Positions 7,655 to 16,300 of a DNA stretch of 64,000 bases are shown here, piece by piece. Numbering within the stretch: position 1 is the first letter of the stretch; each line of letters opens with the position of its first letter. The position numbers and the translations under genes were made by a program. Under the pieces are notes generated by a model. The model saw nothing but the letters and a program-made list of their open reading frames with translations. It made no database searches and had not been told where the DNA came from. Origin of the DNA: Curtobacterium sp. 9128 (GTDB taxonomy: Bacteria; Actinomycetota; Actinomycetes; Actinomycetales; Microbacteriaceae); assembly GCF_007673775.1 (NCBI RefSeq), contig NZ_VEAF01000001.1:624263-688262 (forward strand), given 5' to 3'.

Positions 7655-8919
7655 GCAAGACCGACGAGACCCTCACCGCGGCGACCCCGACCCCGTCGGC
7701 CGCCGACCTGCAGGACGAGCGCCTCCTCCGCGACCAGGGCATCGGCGGTGCCGCGAAGGCCTTCGTCCGACGGGTGCGCGGCGGCGACATCGGATCGCTG
7801 CCCGTGGTCGTCGGGCTCATCGTCATCTGGGCGGTGTTCCAGGCGCTCTCGCCCGACTTCCTGTCCCCTGGCAACCTCGTCAACCTGGCGCTCCAGTGCG
7901 CGGCGGTCGGCACCATCGCGATCGGCATCGTCCTGGTGCTGCTCCTCGGCGAGATCGACCTGTCCGTGGGCAGCGTCAGCGGACTCGCGGCAGCGATCCT
8001 CGGTCAGGGGCTCACCACGCTGGGGTGGCCGCTCTGGCTGGTCCTCGTCGTGGCACTGGCCGTCGGTGCGGCCGCAGGGCTCCTCTACGGGCTGCTCTTC
8101 ACACGGTTCGGCGTCCCGAGCTTCGTGATCACACTCGCGGGTCTGCTCGGGTTCCTCGGCCTGCAGCTGCTCATCCTCGGCCCGAACGGGTCGATCAACC
8201 TGCCCTACACGTCGCCGATCGTGCAGTTCGCCTCGGCGTCGTACCTGCCGCCGTGGCTCGCCTACCTGCTCGCCGCCGTCGCCGCGGGCGGCCTCTTCGT
8301 CACCGACCTGCGGCGAGCCCGTCGGCGGCGCCGGGCCGGGCTGTCCACCGGGGCGATGTCGCTCACGATCGTCAAGTCCGTCGCCCTGTTCGTCGGCCTC
8401 GGGCTGATGGTCTGGTACCTCTCGCGGGACTTCGGGACCGGCACGTCGTTCGTGTTCTTCGTCGTGCTCGTGGTGCTCATGAACTTCCTCCTGAAGCGCA
8501 CCAGGTGGGGACGGTCGGTCTACGCGGTCGGCGGCAACGTCGAGGCCGCCAGACGGTCCGGCATCCGGGTGAACCGGATCTACCTCTCCGTGTTCGTCCT
8601 GACCTCGCTCTTCGCCACGGTCGGTGGCATCCTCGCGGCGGCGCGACTCAACTCCGCGAGCCTGTCCTCCGGCGCCGGCGACACGAACCTCAACGCGATC
8701 GCGGCCGCGGTCATCGGCGGGACGAGCCTGTTCGGCGGCCGTGGGAGCGCCTGGTCCGCACTACTCGGCATCATCGTGATCCAGTCGATCTCGAACGGTC
8801 TGACGCTGCTCAGCCTGGACTCGTCGATCCGCTACATGATCACCGGCGCGGTGCTCCTGCTCGCCGTCATCATCGACTCCCTGTCCCGGCGCAGTCGCGC
8901 CAGCCACGGCGCGGCCTGA
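7651..8919 (+). CDS. xylH: Sugar ABC transporter permease (XylH type)
   Basis: A 422-residue polytopic permease with about ten membrane segments, the BPD_transp_2 family motif LLLGEIDLSVGSVSGLAAA and the C-terminal region NLNAIAAAVIGGTSLFGGRG. The Arg-rich cytoplasmic loop (LRRARRRRRAG) and the length match XylH-type permeases rather than the shorter RbsC. It forms the channel with the single-domain ATPase and the lipoprotein receptor. The start ATG overlaps the ATPase stop. Confidence 0.9.
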   Translation: MSKTDETLTAATPTPSAADLQDERLLRDQGIGGAAKAFVRRVRGGDIGSLPVVVGLIVIWAVFQALSPDFLSPGNLVNLALQCAAVGTIAIGIVLVLLLGEIDLSVGSVSGLAAAILGQGLTTLGWPLWLVLVVALAVGAAAGLLYGLLFTRFGVPSFVITLAGLLGFLGLQLLILGPNGSINLPYTSPIVQFASASYLPPWLAYLLAAVAAGGLFVTDLRRARRRRRAGLSTGAMSLTIVKSVALFVGLGLMVWYLSRDFGTGTSFVFFVVLVVLMNFLLKRTRWGRSVYAVGGNVEAARRSGIRVNRIYLSVFVLTSLFATVGGILAAARLNSASLSSGAGDTNLNAIAAAVIGGTSLFGGRGSAWSALLGIIVIQSISNGLTLLSLDSSIRYMITGAVLLLAVIIDSLSRRSRASHGAA

Positions 8920-8968
8920 GCCCGGACCGGCGCCACCCGCTCCAGCCACGGCGCCGCCCGAGCCCGGA
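8900..8968 (+). repeat. Near-perfect direct duplication across the permease stop codon
   Basis: A roughly 27-base segment covering the last codons and stop of the permease (8900-8926) is repeated 42 bases later (8942-8968) with only a couple of changes. The second copy is non-coding. A similar duplication of a gene's 3' end occurs at 36310. Confidence 0.6.
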
Positions 8969-8994
8969 CGCGCCCGCGGAAACAGGGCCCGATC

Positions 8995-9026
8995 GCGGCC
9001 GACGGTGCAGACGCACCGCCGGCCGC
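8995..9026 (+). terminator. Hairpin ending the sugar importer operon
   Basis: A 14-bp stem with one mismatch (8995-9008 with 9013-9026) and an AGAC loop lies 75 bases after the permease stop. It is a GC-rich actinobacterial-style terminator without a U-tract. Confidence 0.55.
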
Positions 9027-9043
9027 GGGTCGGACCCGGCCCC

Positions 9044-9059
9044 GAGCCTCCAGGACCGG
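9044..9059 (+). repeat. Copy of recurring GAGCCTCCAG motif
   Basis: GAGCCTCCAGGACCGG, one inserted base relative to the consensus GRGCCTCCAGKCCGG seen repeatedly in this window. It is intergenic, upstream of the IclR-type gene. Confidence 0.5.
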
Positions 9060-9097
9060 CTCTTGCCAGCGCACCCCGACGGGAGGACCATCATCCA

Positions 9098-9382
9098 ATG
9101 CGCATGAGGGAAGCTCCGCTCCAGCCGGAACCGACGACCGCTGCACCACCGACCGGCACGGTGCAGACGGTCGAGAAGACCCTCGCGATCCTCGAGGTCG
9201 TGGCACTCCGCGGTGGCGCGACCGCCAAGGAGGTGGCCGAAGCGACCGGGTACCCGCTGCCCACCGCCTACCGGCTGCTGCACGCGCTCGTGCAGGCGGA
9301 CTACCTCGTGCACCTGCGGGACCGGAAGCGGTTCGAGCTCGGCCACAAGCTCCGCGCCCTCGGGGCACTCGCCGCCGGGTGA
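9098..9382 (+). CDS. IclR-type helix-turn-helix protein lacking the effector domain
   Basis: Ninety-four residues covering just the IclR winged-helix DNA-binding domain (VEKTLAILEVVALRGGATAK, EATGYPLPTAYRLLHALVQA). Typical IclR regulators are about 250 residues with a C-terminal ligand-binding domain; here translation stops at once after the HTH (LGALAAG). No continuation is visible downstream, so it is either a genuine stand-alone DNA-binding domain or a truncated relic. ATG 9098 follows GGGAGGA. Its place behind the sugar importer suggests a role in the same regulon. Confidence 0.75.
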   Translation: MRMREAPLQPEPTTAAPPTGTVQTVEKTLAILEVVALRGGATAKEVAEATGYPLPTAYRLLHALVQADYLVHLRDRKRFELGHKLRALGALAAG

Positions 9383-9416
9383 CCCGCCGGACACCGCGGG
9401 TTGGTAGACATGGTGC

Positions 9417-10289
9417 ATGAGCCAACCAGTCCCGCCCGCTGCCGGTACCCGCGCGATCGTCCTCGGAGGCGGTGGCGTCGCCGGGATCGCGTGGGAACTC
9501 GGGGTGCTGTCCGCGTTCGAGGACGCCGGCGTGGACCTCGGAGCCGCTGACCTCGTGGTGGGCACCAGCGCCGGCAGCGTCGTCGGCACGTTCGTCCGAC
9601 ACGGCGGCATCGCGCAGGCCTTCGCCCAGCAGACCGCGCCGGTGGCGACGACCTACGAGGAACCCGCCCCCATCGACACCCAGGCCGTGCAGCAACAGAT
9701 CGGGCAGGCCCTCGCCGGTGCCACCTCGGAGCAGGACGCCCGCGCTCGACTCGGGCGCCTCGCGCAGCAGGTCACCGAGGGACAGACGGGTGAGGAACGC
9801 GTCGCCACCTTCTCCGAGACCCTGCCGTCGACCGTCTGGCCCGAGCGCGCCCTCGGCATCACGGCGATCGACGCCGTCGACGGGAGCTTCCACGTGCTCT
9901 CCGCGGCGGACGGCGTGCCGCTCCCCCGAGCCGTCGCCGCGAGCTGCTCGGTCCCCGTCGTCTGGTCGCCCGTCGACGTCGACGGGCGCCCGTACATCGA
10001 CGGCGGGATGCGTTCCGCGACGAACGCCGACGTCGCCGCGGGCTACGAGCGCGTGCTCGTCATCGCCTGCGGGCCGGAGGCGCCGTCGCCGCTCGGGCCG
10101 TGGCTCGACCAGTCGGTGGAGGCCCTGCGCGCGGGCGGGTCGAGCGTCGAGGTCGTCGTGGCGGACAGCGCGTCGACGGCGGCGTTCGGCACGAACTCGC
10201 TCGCACTGTCGACGCAGCGACCCTCGGCCGAGGCCGGGCACGCGCAGGGCAGCGCGATCGCGGAGCAGGTCGCGGCGTTCTGGGCGTAG
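9417..10289 (+). CDS. Patatin-like phospholipase
   Basis: The 290-residue protein shows the patatin catalytic elements: oxyanion loop GGGGVAG (about residues 18-24), nucleophile elbow GTSAGS with catalytic Ser near residue 45, and the catalytic Asp in the IDGGM motif near residue 195. It is predicted to be a serine lipid acyl hydrolase using the Ser-Asp dyad, without a signal peptide and therefore probably cytoplasmic or peripheral at the membrane. ATG at 9417. Confidence 0.9.
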   Translation: MSQPVPPAAGTRAIVLGGGGVAGIAWELGVLSAFEDAGVDLGAADLVVGTSAGSVVGTFVRHGGIAQAFAQQTAPVATTYEEPAPIDTQAVQQQIGQALAGATSEQDARARLGRLAQQVTEGQTGEERVATFSETLPSTVWPERALGITAIDAVDGSFHVLSAADGVPLPRAVAASCSVPVVWSPVDVDGRPYIDGGMRSATNADVAAGYERVLVIACGPEAPSPLGPWLDQSVEALRAGGSSVEVVVADSASTAAFGTNSLALSTQRPSAEAGHAQGSAIAEQVAAFWA

Positions 10290-10310
10290 GGCGCGGGCGC
10301 GGCGGGCGCG

Positions 10311-10370
10311 GTCGACTCGGAACGACACGGTCGCTGTCGTACGACGTCGATGCTGTCGTTCCGAGTCGAC
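10311..10370. terminator. Long inverted repeat between convergent genes
   Basis: Perfect 17-bp arms (10311-10327 and 10354-10370) enclose 26 bases that contain a smaller GTCGTACGAC palindrome. It lies between the patatin and acyl-CoA dehydrogenase stops and is probably a bidirectional terminator; the arms share the TCGTTCCGAGTCGAC sequence. Confidence 0.55.
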
Positions 10371-10419
10371 TCACCCCCGCGACCCGCGGCCCCCCGCGCC
10401 CGCGACCCGCGCGCCGCAC

Positions 10420-11613
10420 TCAGACGAACGCGGCCTGCCCCGTGATCGCCCGACCGACGATGAGCGTGTTCACCTCACGCGTGCCCTCGTACGAGTAGAT
10501 CGCCTCGGCGTCGGCGAAGAACCGCGCGACGCCCTTGTCGAGCACGATGCCGTTCCCGCCCTGCACCTCGCGACACCAGGCCACCGTCTCCCGCATCTTG
10601 GCCGTCGCGAACGCCTTCGCCAGCGCCGAGTGCTCGTCGCCCCCGGTCCCGGCGTCCTGCATCGCGGAGGCCTGCGTGCAGAGCGCGATCGACGCGGTGA
10701 TGTTGGCGAGGGACTTGACGAGGAGGTCCTGCACGAGCTGGTGCGCGGCGATGGGCTTGCCGAACTGCATCCGCTCCCGGGCGTAGGACAGTGCCGCCTC
10801 GTACGCCCCGACCGCGATGCCGACGGCCTGCCACGCGACCTCGGTCCGGGTGAGCCGGAGCACCTCGGCGGTGGCGCGGAACGACGTCGCACGCTGCAAC
10901 CGTCGCGACTCGGGCACCCGCACGCCGGTGAGCACGATGTCGGCGTTCTGCACGCCGCGGAGCGCGATCTTGTCCTCGATCTTCGTCGCCGTGAACCCGG
11001 CGCTGTCGGTCGTGACGAGGAAGCCCTTGACCTGCCCGTCCTCGACGTCCTTCGCCCAGATCGCGACGACGTCGGCGAAGGTGGCGTTGCCGATCCACCG
11101 CTTCTCGCCGTCGAGCACCCACTCGTCACCCTCACGACGCGCGGTGGTGCGGAGGCCCTTCGCGGAGTCACTGCCGGACAGCGGCTCGGTCAGCCCGAAC
11201 GCCCCGACGACCTCGCCGCGGGCCATCCGCGGGAGCCACTCCTGCTGCTGTTCGTCGCTGCCGGCCACCGCGATCGAGTTCATCGCCAGGCCGGACTGCA
11301 CCCCGATGAAGGTCGCGACGCTGGCGTCGACACGCCCGAGCTCGAGCGCGGCCCACCCGCGGTACACGGCCGAGTTCGCGAACTGCCGGACGAGCGGCAC
11401 ACCCGGCCCGTACATCCCCAGCTCCGCGAGTGGCGCGATGACCTGCATCGGGAACTCCGCGCGCGCCCAGTACTCGTCGGCGATGGGCGCGACCTCCCGC
11501 TCGAGGTACTCACGGAGCCGCGCGAGGGACGCGCGCTCATCGTCGCTCAGCTGCTGGGCGAAGCCGTAGAAGTCCGATTCGAGGGCGGTGACGGTGGGGG
11601 TCGTCGTTGACAT
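10420..11613 (-). CDS. Acyl-CoA dehydrogenase
   Basis: This 397-residue flavoprotein has the family layout: N-terminal helical domain, central beta domain with FGLTEPLSGSD and WIGNATFADV (FAD and substrate contacts), and C-terminal helical domain with REVQGGNGI and the YSYEGTREV region. It oxidises acyl-CoA thioesters to enoyl-CoA; the pattern near the C terminus is closest to glutaryl-CoA/short-chain types, but chain length is not assignable. ATG at 11613. It diverges from a TetR regulator over 47 bases containing GATGCATC (11623-11630), which suggests direct control. Confidence 0.9.
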   Translation of the reverse strand: MSTTTPTVTALESDFYGFAQQLSDDERASLARLREYLEREVAPIADEYWARAEFPMQVIAPLAELGMYGPGVPLVRQFANSAVYRGWAALELGRVDASVATFIGVQSGLAMNSIAVAGSDEQQQEWLPRMARGEVVGAFGLTEPLSGSDSAKGLRTTARREGDEWVLDGEKRWIGNATFADVVAIWAKDVEDGQVKGFLVTTDSAGFTATKIEDKIALRGVQNADIVLTGVRVPESRRLQRATSFRATAEVLRLTRTEVAWQAVGIAVGAYEAALSYARERMQFGKPIAAHQLVQDLLVKSLANITASIALCTQASAMQDAGTGGDEHSALAKAFATAKMRETVAWCREVQGGNGIVLDKGVARFFADAEAIYSYEGTREVNTLIVGRAITGQAAFV

Positions 11614-11660
11614 GAGGACTACGATGCATCATTCTCGGAAACGTTGCAAGGGAGGCTCGC

Positions 11661-12233
11661 GTGTACGAGACGGAATCCGCGCTGCGCGCCTTCCGGGAGG
11701 CTCGCCGCACCTTCATCGCCGGCGCACGGATCGACATGGGCGCCCTGGCGACGTCGCTCGGGGTGGACCGCACGTCGCTGTTCCGGTGGGTGGGCAACCG
11801 CGACCGCCTGCTGTCGGAGATCCTCTGGTCGCTCGCCGTCCCGACGCTCGAGCACGCTTCCCGGTCCGCGGCGCCGTCCGGTGCCGCCCGTGTCGTCGAC
11901 GTGCTCGACCGGTTCACGACGGACCTCATCGCCGCGCCCTACTTCCGGGCCTTCCTGACCCGCGAACCCGCCCGCGCGCTGCGGCTCCTGACCACGTCGG
12001 ACAGCGACGTGCAGAGCCGGCTCCTCACCGCGGTCACCGCGCTGGTGTCCGCCGAGATCGACCCGGCGCCGCTCTCCGCCGAGGAGCTCGCCCGGCTGCT
12101 CGTCAGGATCTCGGAGTCCTTCACCTACGCCGACCTCATCTCGGGCGAGACCCCCGATCCCGTCCGGGCACGGAGGACGTTCGCGTACGTCCTCCGCCCC
12201 GTCCCCACACCCCAGCTGATCGGAGACCGATGA
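11661..12233 (+). CDS. TetR-family regulator, QsdR type
   Basis: A 190-residue helical regulator with a compact N-terminal helix-turn-helix (MGALATSLGVDRTSLFRWVG) and a C-terminal domain resembling the QsdR group of TetR proteins, known in Rhodococcus for controlling lactone degradation via acyl compounds. GTG at 11661 follows GGGAGG. It diverges from an acyl-CoA dehydrogenase and is overlapped by a thioesterase gene (ATGA), so its inducer is likely an acyl-CoA or a related lipid. Confidence 0.82.
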   Translation: MYETESALRAFREARRTFIAGARIDMGALATSLGVDRTSLFRWVGNRDRLLSEILWSLAVPTLEHASRSAAPSGAARVVDVLDRFTTDLIAAPYFRAFLTREPARALRLLTTSDSDVQSRLLTAVTALVSAEIDPAPLSAEELARLLVRISESFTYADLISGETPDPVRARRTFAYVLRPVPTPQLIGDR

Positions 12234-12661
12234 CCATCGACGAGTACCCGTTCCGCCGCAGCTACCCCACGCGGTGGAACGACAACGACATGTTCGGGCA
12301 CGTCAACAACACGATCTACTACAGCGCGATGGACAACGCGTCGACGTACTGGTTCCGGGAGCAAGCAGGCCTCGACCCCTTCACCTCGTCCTGGATCGCC
12401 GTGCTGGTGACCTCGAGCTGCCACTTCGTCGAGTCGGCGGTGTGGCCCGACGTGATCGAGGTCGGGATGCGCTCGAAGCACCTCGGGACCACGAGCCTGT
12501 CGTGGGAGTTCGGGCTGTTCCGGCAGTCCGACGGGGTGCTGCTCGCGACGGGCGAGTTCGTGCACGTCGTCATCGACCGCGAGGGCGCGCGCCGCCCGGT
12601 CCCCCTGCCGGACGACCTCCGCGCCCTCGTCACGAGCACGATGGTCGCCGTCGACGCCTGA
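12230..12661 (+). CDS. 4-hydroxybenzoyl-CoA-type thioesterase
   Basis: A 143-residue single hot-dog-fold thioesterase. The RWNDNDMFGHVNNTIYYSAMD segment (residues 14-34) contains the active-site Asp and hot-dog helix start characteristic of YbgC/4HBT enzymes, which cleave acyl-CoA thioesters. Start overlaps the TetR gene stop by four bases, indicating co-translation. With the divergent acyl-CoA dehydrogenase it forms a small acyl-CoA metabolism locus. Confidence 0.88.
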   Translation: MTIDEYPFRRSYPTRWNDNDMFGHVNNTIYYSAMDNASTYWFREQAGLDPFTSSWIAVLVTSSCHFVESAVWPDVIEVGMRSKHLGTTSLSWEFGLFRQSDGVLLATGEFVHVVIDREGARRPVPLPDDLRALVTSTMVAVDA

Positions 12662-12686
12662 CGCCCCCGTTCGCACCCCGCAACGA

Positions 12687-12718
12687 ACATCGCACCCCGG
12701 CGGAGCGGGGTGCGATGT
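12687..12718. terminator. CGCACCCCG-family hairpin between convergent genes
   Basis: A perfect 13-bp stem (12687-12699 with 12706-12718) and 6-base loop. Core sequence ACATCGCACCCCG is shared with the hairpin at 13294 and, in shorter form, with that at 756. It probably terminates both flanking genes. Confidence 0.65.
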
Positions 12719-12745
12719 CCGTGTGCGGGTGCGAAACGCGCCGGG

Positions 12746-13186
12746 TCAGCTGCTCAGCGCGGCGAACTCCAGGTTGATGTCGTCCGGGTCCTGCACGGAC
12801 AGGATCACCATGCCGGCGTCGCCGAGGTCCGTGACCTCCCCGTGCTCGATCCCGGCCTCGTCGAGCCGCGCCGCTGCCTGGTGCAGTTCGTCCACGCTGC
12901 CGAGGACGAAGCTCACGTGGTCGAGCCCGACGGTGTCCGGGTCGAACCGCTGCCCCGCCGGCGCCACGGGACGGAGACCGAAGACCTGGTCACCGAGGCG
13001 GAACACGCAGCCGCCGTAGAAGCGGGCGCGGTCCTCGCGGACGCCGGGCTCGTCGACCTGGTCGCTGAAGTCGATCGCCGGATCGGTCCCGAGCAGGCGC
13101 TGGTAGAACGCCTTGCTCCGGGCGATGTCGGTGACCGTCACGCGGACGTGGGCGAGGGCGGTGGGACGGGCGATCGGTTCACTCAT
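12746..13186 (-). CDS. VOC-family (glyoxalase/bleomycin resistance) protein
   Basis: A 146-residue protein with paired beta-alpha-beta-beta-beta modules of the vicinal oxygen chelate fold: VRVTVTDIARSKAFYQRLLG at the N terminus and GLDHVSFVLGSVDELHQAA in the second module. The His and Glu positions expected for metal binding are present (AHVRV, HVSF, NLEFAAL). Substrate unknown. ATG at 13186. On the same strand as putA but separated from it by a hairpin. Confidence 0.82.
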   Translation of the reverse strand: MSEPIARPTALAHVRVTVTDIARSKAFYQRLLGTDPAIDFSDQVDEPGVREDRARFYGGCVFRLGDQVFGLRPVAPAGQRFDPDTVGLDHVSFVLGSVDELHQAAARLDEAGIEHGEVTDLGDAGMVILSVQDPDDINLEFAALSS

Positions 13187-13293
13187 GCCGTCCACCCAAC
13201 GCCCGCCGACTCGGAGCGGCCCGGGCCGGCTCGGAGATCGGACATCGACACACGCGGCGTCGGCCACCCACACGGCTTGGCACTCCCGCAACG

Positions 13294-13325
13294 ACATCGC
13301 ACCCCGAAGGAACGGGGTGCAATGT
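13294..13325. terminator. CGCACCCCG-family hairpin after putA
   Basis: Near copy of the 12687 hairpin: ACATCGCACCCCG pairs with CGGGGTGCAATGT with one mismatch. It lies 44 bases beyond the putA stop and is its likely terminator. Confidence 0.6.
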
Positions 13326-13368
13326 TCACAGCGGAGTGCGACGGGTTCGGGGAGGTGCCCGACCGCCC

Positions 13369-16300
13369 CTAGATCAGGTCGTCCGTCAGGTGGTTCGGCG
13401 TGCCGAACCGGTGCGCCGTGATCGACACCGCCTGCTCGCGGAGGAACGGCAGCAGCTCGATTCGCCCGGCCTCCGTGACCGGCTCCGCGTACACGGCGAC
13501 GTCCGGACGCCCGTCGACGGCCTCGTACAGCGCGGACGCCGATCCGCCGATCAGCCGTACGCGGGTCGACGGACCGCGGGCGATCCGGGCGCCGAACGCC
13601 GCGTCCGACTCCCCGGCGGTGACCGTCCGCACGCAGCTCAGGCCGGCGATCGCGGCGGGCACCTCCCCGGCGGCGGAGACGTCGATCGTCGTGCCCGCCC
13701 GGAGCGCCGCGGCGACCACCCGGACCAGCGACTCGACGTCCTCGACCGCGTCGTCCGCGAGCCGCACGTGCACTCCCGGGTACGGCAGGTACCGGGCGAC
13801 GTTCCGCTCCGCCGACAGCGCGGACACGTCGGTCGCCACGCCGAACAGCGTCGTCCACGCGAGCTCGTCGGACGCGACCGCACGGGACAGCGAGCCCGAG
13901 GTCACATCGGCCGCGCGGAGGAACGATGACACCGCAGCCGACACCGGCGCTCCCGCGGTGGCGGGCGACGACGACCAGGACCCGAGCCCGAACAGGTAGT
14001 TGACGCCGCCGGCCTTGGTCCCGGCGCCGACGGCGGACTTCTTCCACCCGCCGAACGGCTGCCGACGCACGATCGCCCCGGTGATGCCGCGGTTCACGTA
14101 GAGGTTGCCGGCCTCGACGCGGGACAGCCAGGTGCCGATCTCCGACGGGTCGAGGGAGTGCAGTCCGGAGGTGAGGCCGTAGTCGACCTCGTTGACGATG
14201 TCGATCGCCTCCTCCAAGGTCGCCGCGCGCATGACGCCGAGCACGGGGCCGAAGTACTCCGTCCGGTGGAACGCCGAGCCCCGCTGGACGCCGCCGCGGA
14301 CGCCGGGGCTCCAGAGGCGACCGGTGTCGTCGAGCTGTCGCGGCTCCACGGCCCAGCGCTGCCCGGGCTCGAGCTTTGTCAGGCCGTCGAGCAGCTTGCC
14401 GGACGCGGGTTCGATCACCGGGCCCATCTGCGACGTGGGGTCGGAGGGGTACGCGACGGTCAACGAGGACACGGCGTCGACGAGCTGGTTGTGGAAGCGC
14501 CGCGACCGTGCGACCGACCCGACGAGCACGACGAGCGACGCCGCCGAGCACTTCTGTCCGGCGTGGCCGAACGCCGAGGCGACGACGTCCTTCACGGCGA
14601 GGTCGAGGTCCGCCGACGGCGTCACGATGATCGCGTTCTTGCCCGACGTCTCGGCCAGGAGCGGCAGGTCCTCACGGAACGAGCGGAACAGTGATGCTGT
14701 CTCGTACGCACCGGTCAGGATCACCCGGTCGACCATGGGCGAGGCGACGAGCGTCGCCCCCAGATCAGACTCCGAGACCTCGGCGAACGCGAGCACGTCG
14801 GCCGGGGCACCCATCGCGTCGAGCGCGGTCTCGATGACCGACGCCAGCACAGCGCCGCAACGAGCGGCCGGCGGCGCGGGCTTCAGCACGACGGCGGACC
14901 CGGCGGCGAGGGCCGCGAGCGTCGACCCGGCGGGGATCGCCACGGGGAAGTTCCACGGCGGTGTGACGAGCGTCAGCGCTGCCGGGGTGAACGTGGCACC
15001 GTCGACGTCGTCGAGCGCCGCGGCGAGCTCTCCGTAGAAGTGGGCGAAGTCGACGGCCTCGGAGACCTCGGGGTCGGCCTGGTCGATGGTCTTCCCGGTC
15101 TCAGCGGCCATCACCTCGACGAGCGCTGCCCGGTTCGCCTCGAGCGCGTCGCCGACAGCGTGGAGCACCGCGCCGCGCGCCGCACCGGACCAGGTCCCCC
15201 AGACGGCACCAGCGGCCTTGACGCGCCCCAGCAGGGAGTCGAGCTGCGCGGCGGAGTCGACCCGGGCCTCCCGGACGGCCGAGGCGCCCAGCGTCGACGA
15301 CGCGATCCTGCCCGTGATGGCAGCGCCCCATGCGCGGACGGCGGCGACCGAGGGGTCGCTGTCCGGCGTGTTCTCGAAGTGGCCGGGCGTGGGGCGACCG
15401 ACGGCTGCGTAGCGGTCGGCGACCCGGTGCGACGCCGGGGCGTCGAGGCCATCAGGCAGGGCCAGCGGCGCGAGCGACGCGCGGAACCGCGACTCCTCCC
15501 TGGCGAACAGCGACGGCGAGTCGTGCAACGAGAACACCGCGGACATGAAGTTGTCCTGCGACGCACCCTCTTCGAGTCGGCGGATCAGGTACGCGATCGC
15601 GACGTCGAACTCCCCCGGGTGGACGACCGGCGTGTAGAGCAGCAGCGACCCGACGGTCTTCCGCACGGCGGCCGCCTGCCCCTGCGCCATGCCGAGCAGC
15701 ATCTCGAACTCGATCCCGTCTCGCACCCCGCGCGCACCGGCGAGCAGCCAGGCGTGCGCGACGTCGAACAGGTTGTGCCCGGCGACGCCGACCCGCACGT
15801 TCGCCACGCGGTCCGGGGTGAGCGCCCAGTCCAGGACGCGCTTGTAGTTCGTGTCCGAGTCCTGCTTGGTGTGCCAGGTGGCGAGCGGCCAGCCGTGCAC
15901 GGATGCCTCGACCTGCTCCATCGGCAGGTTCGCGCCCTTCACGAGACGGACCTTGATGCCGGCACCGCCGCGGGCCCGGCGGGCGGCGGACCACTCCTGC
16001 AGGTGCTGCATCGCGGACAGGGCGTCGGGCAGGTACGCCTGCAGGACGATGCCGGCCTCGAGGTGCAGGAACGCCGGCTCGTCGAGGAGCTCCGTGAAGA
16101 CCGCGATCGTCAGGTCGAGGTCCTTGAACTCCTCCATGTCGAGGTTGATGAACTTCGCCGGCGACGAGGCGGCAGCTCGCGCGAACAGCGGCCGGAGCTT
16201 GGCGACGATGTCCTCGACGGCGTGGTCGAACGCCCACGGCGAGTGCGGGTGCACCGTCGACGAGACCTTGATCGACACGTAGTCGACGTCGTCGCGGGCC

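Noticed and set aside
9472..11610. 712-residue plus-strand frame across patatin and acyl-CoA dehydrogenase genes
   Set aside because: Its sequence is Arg/Ser/Pro-rich noise from alternative frames, overlapping two strongly supported genes.
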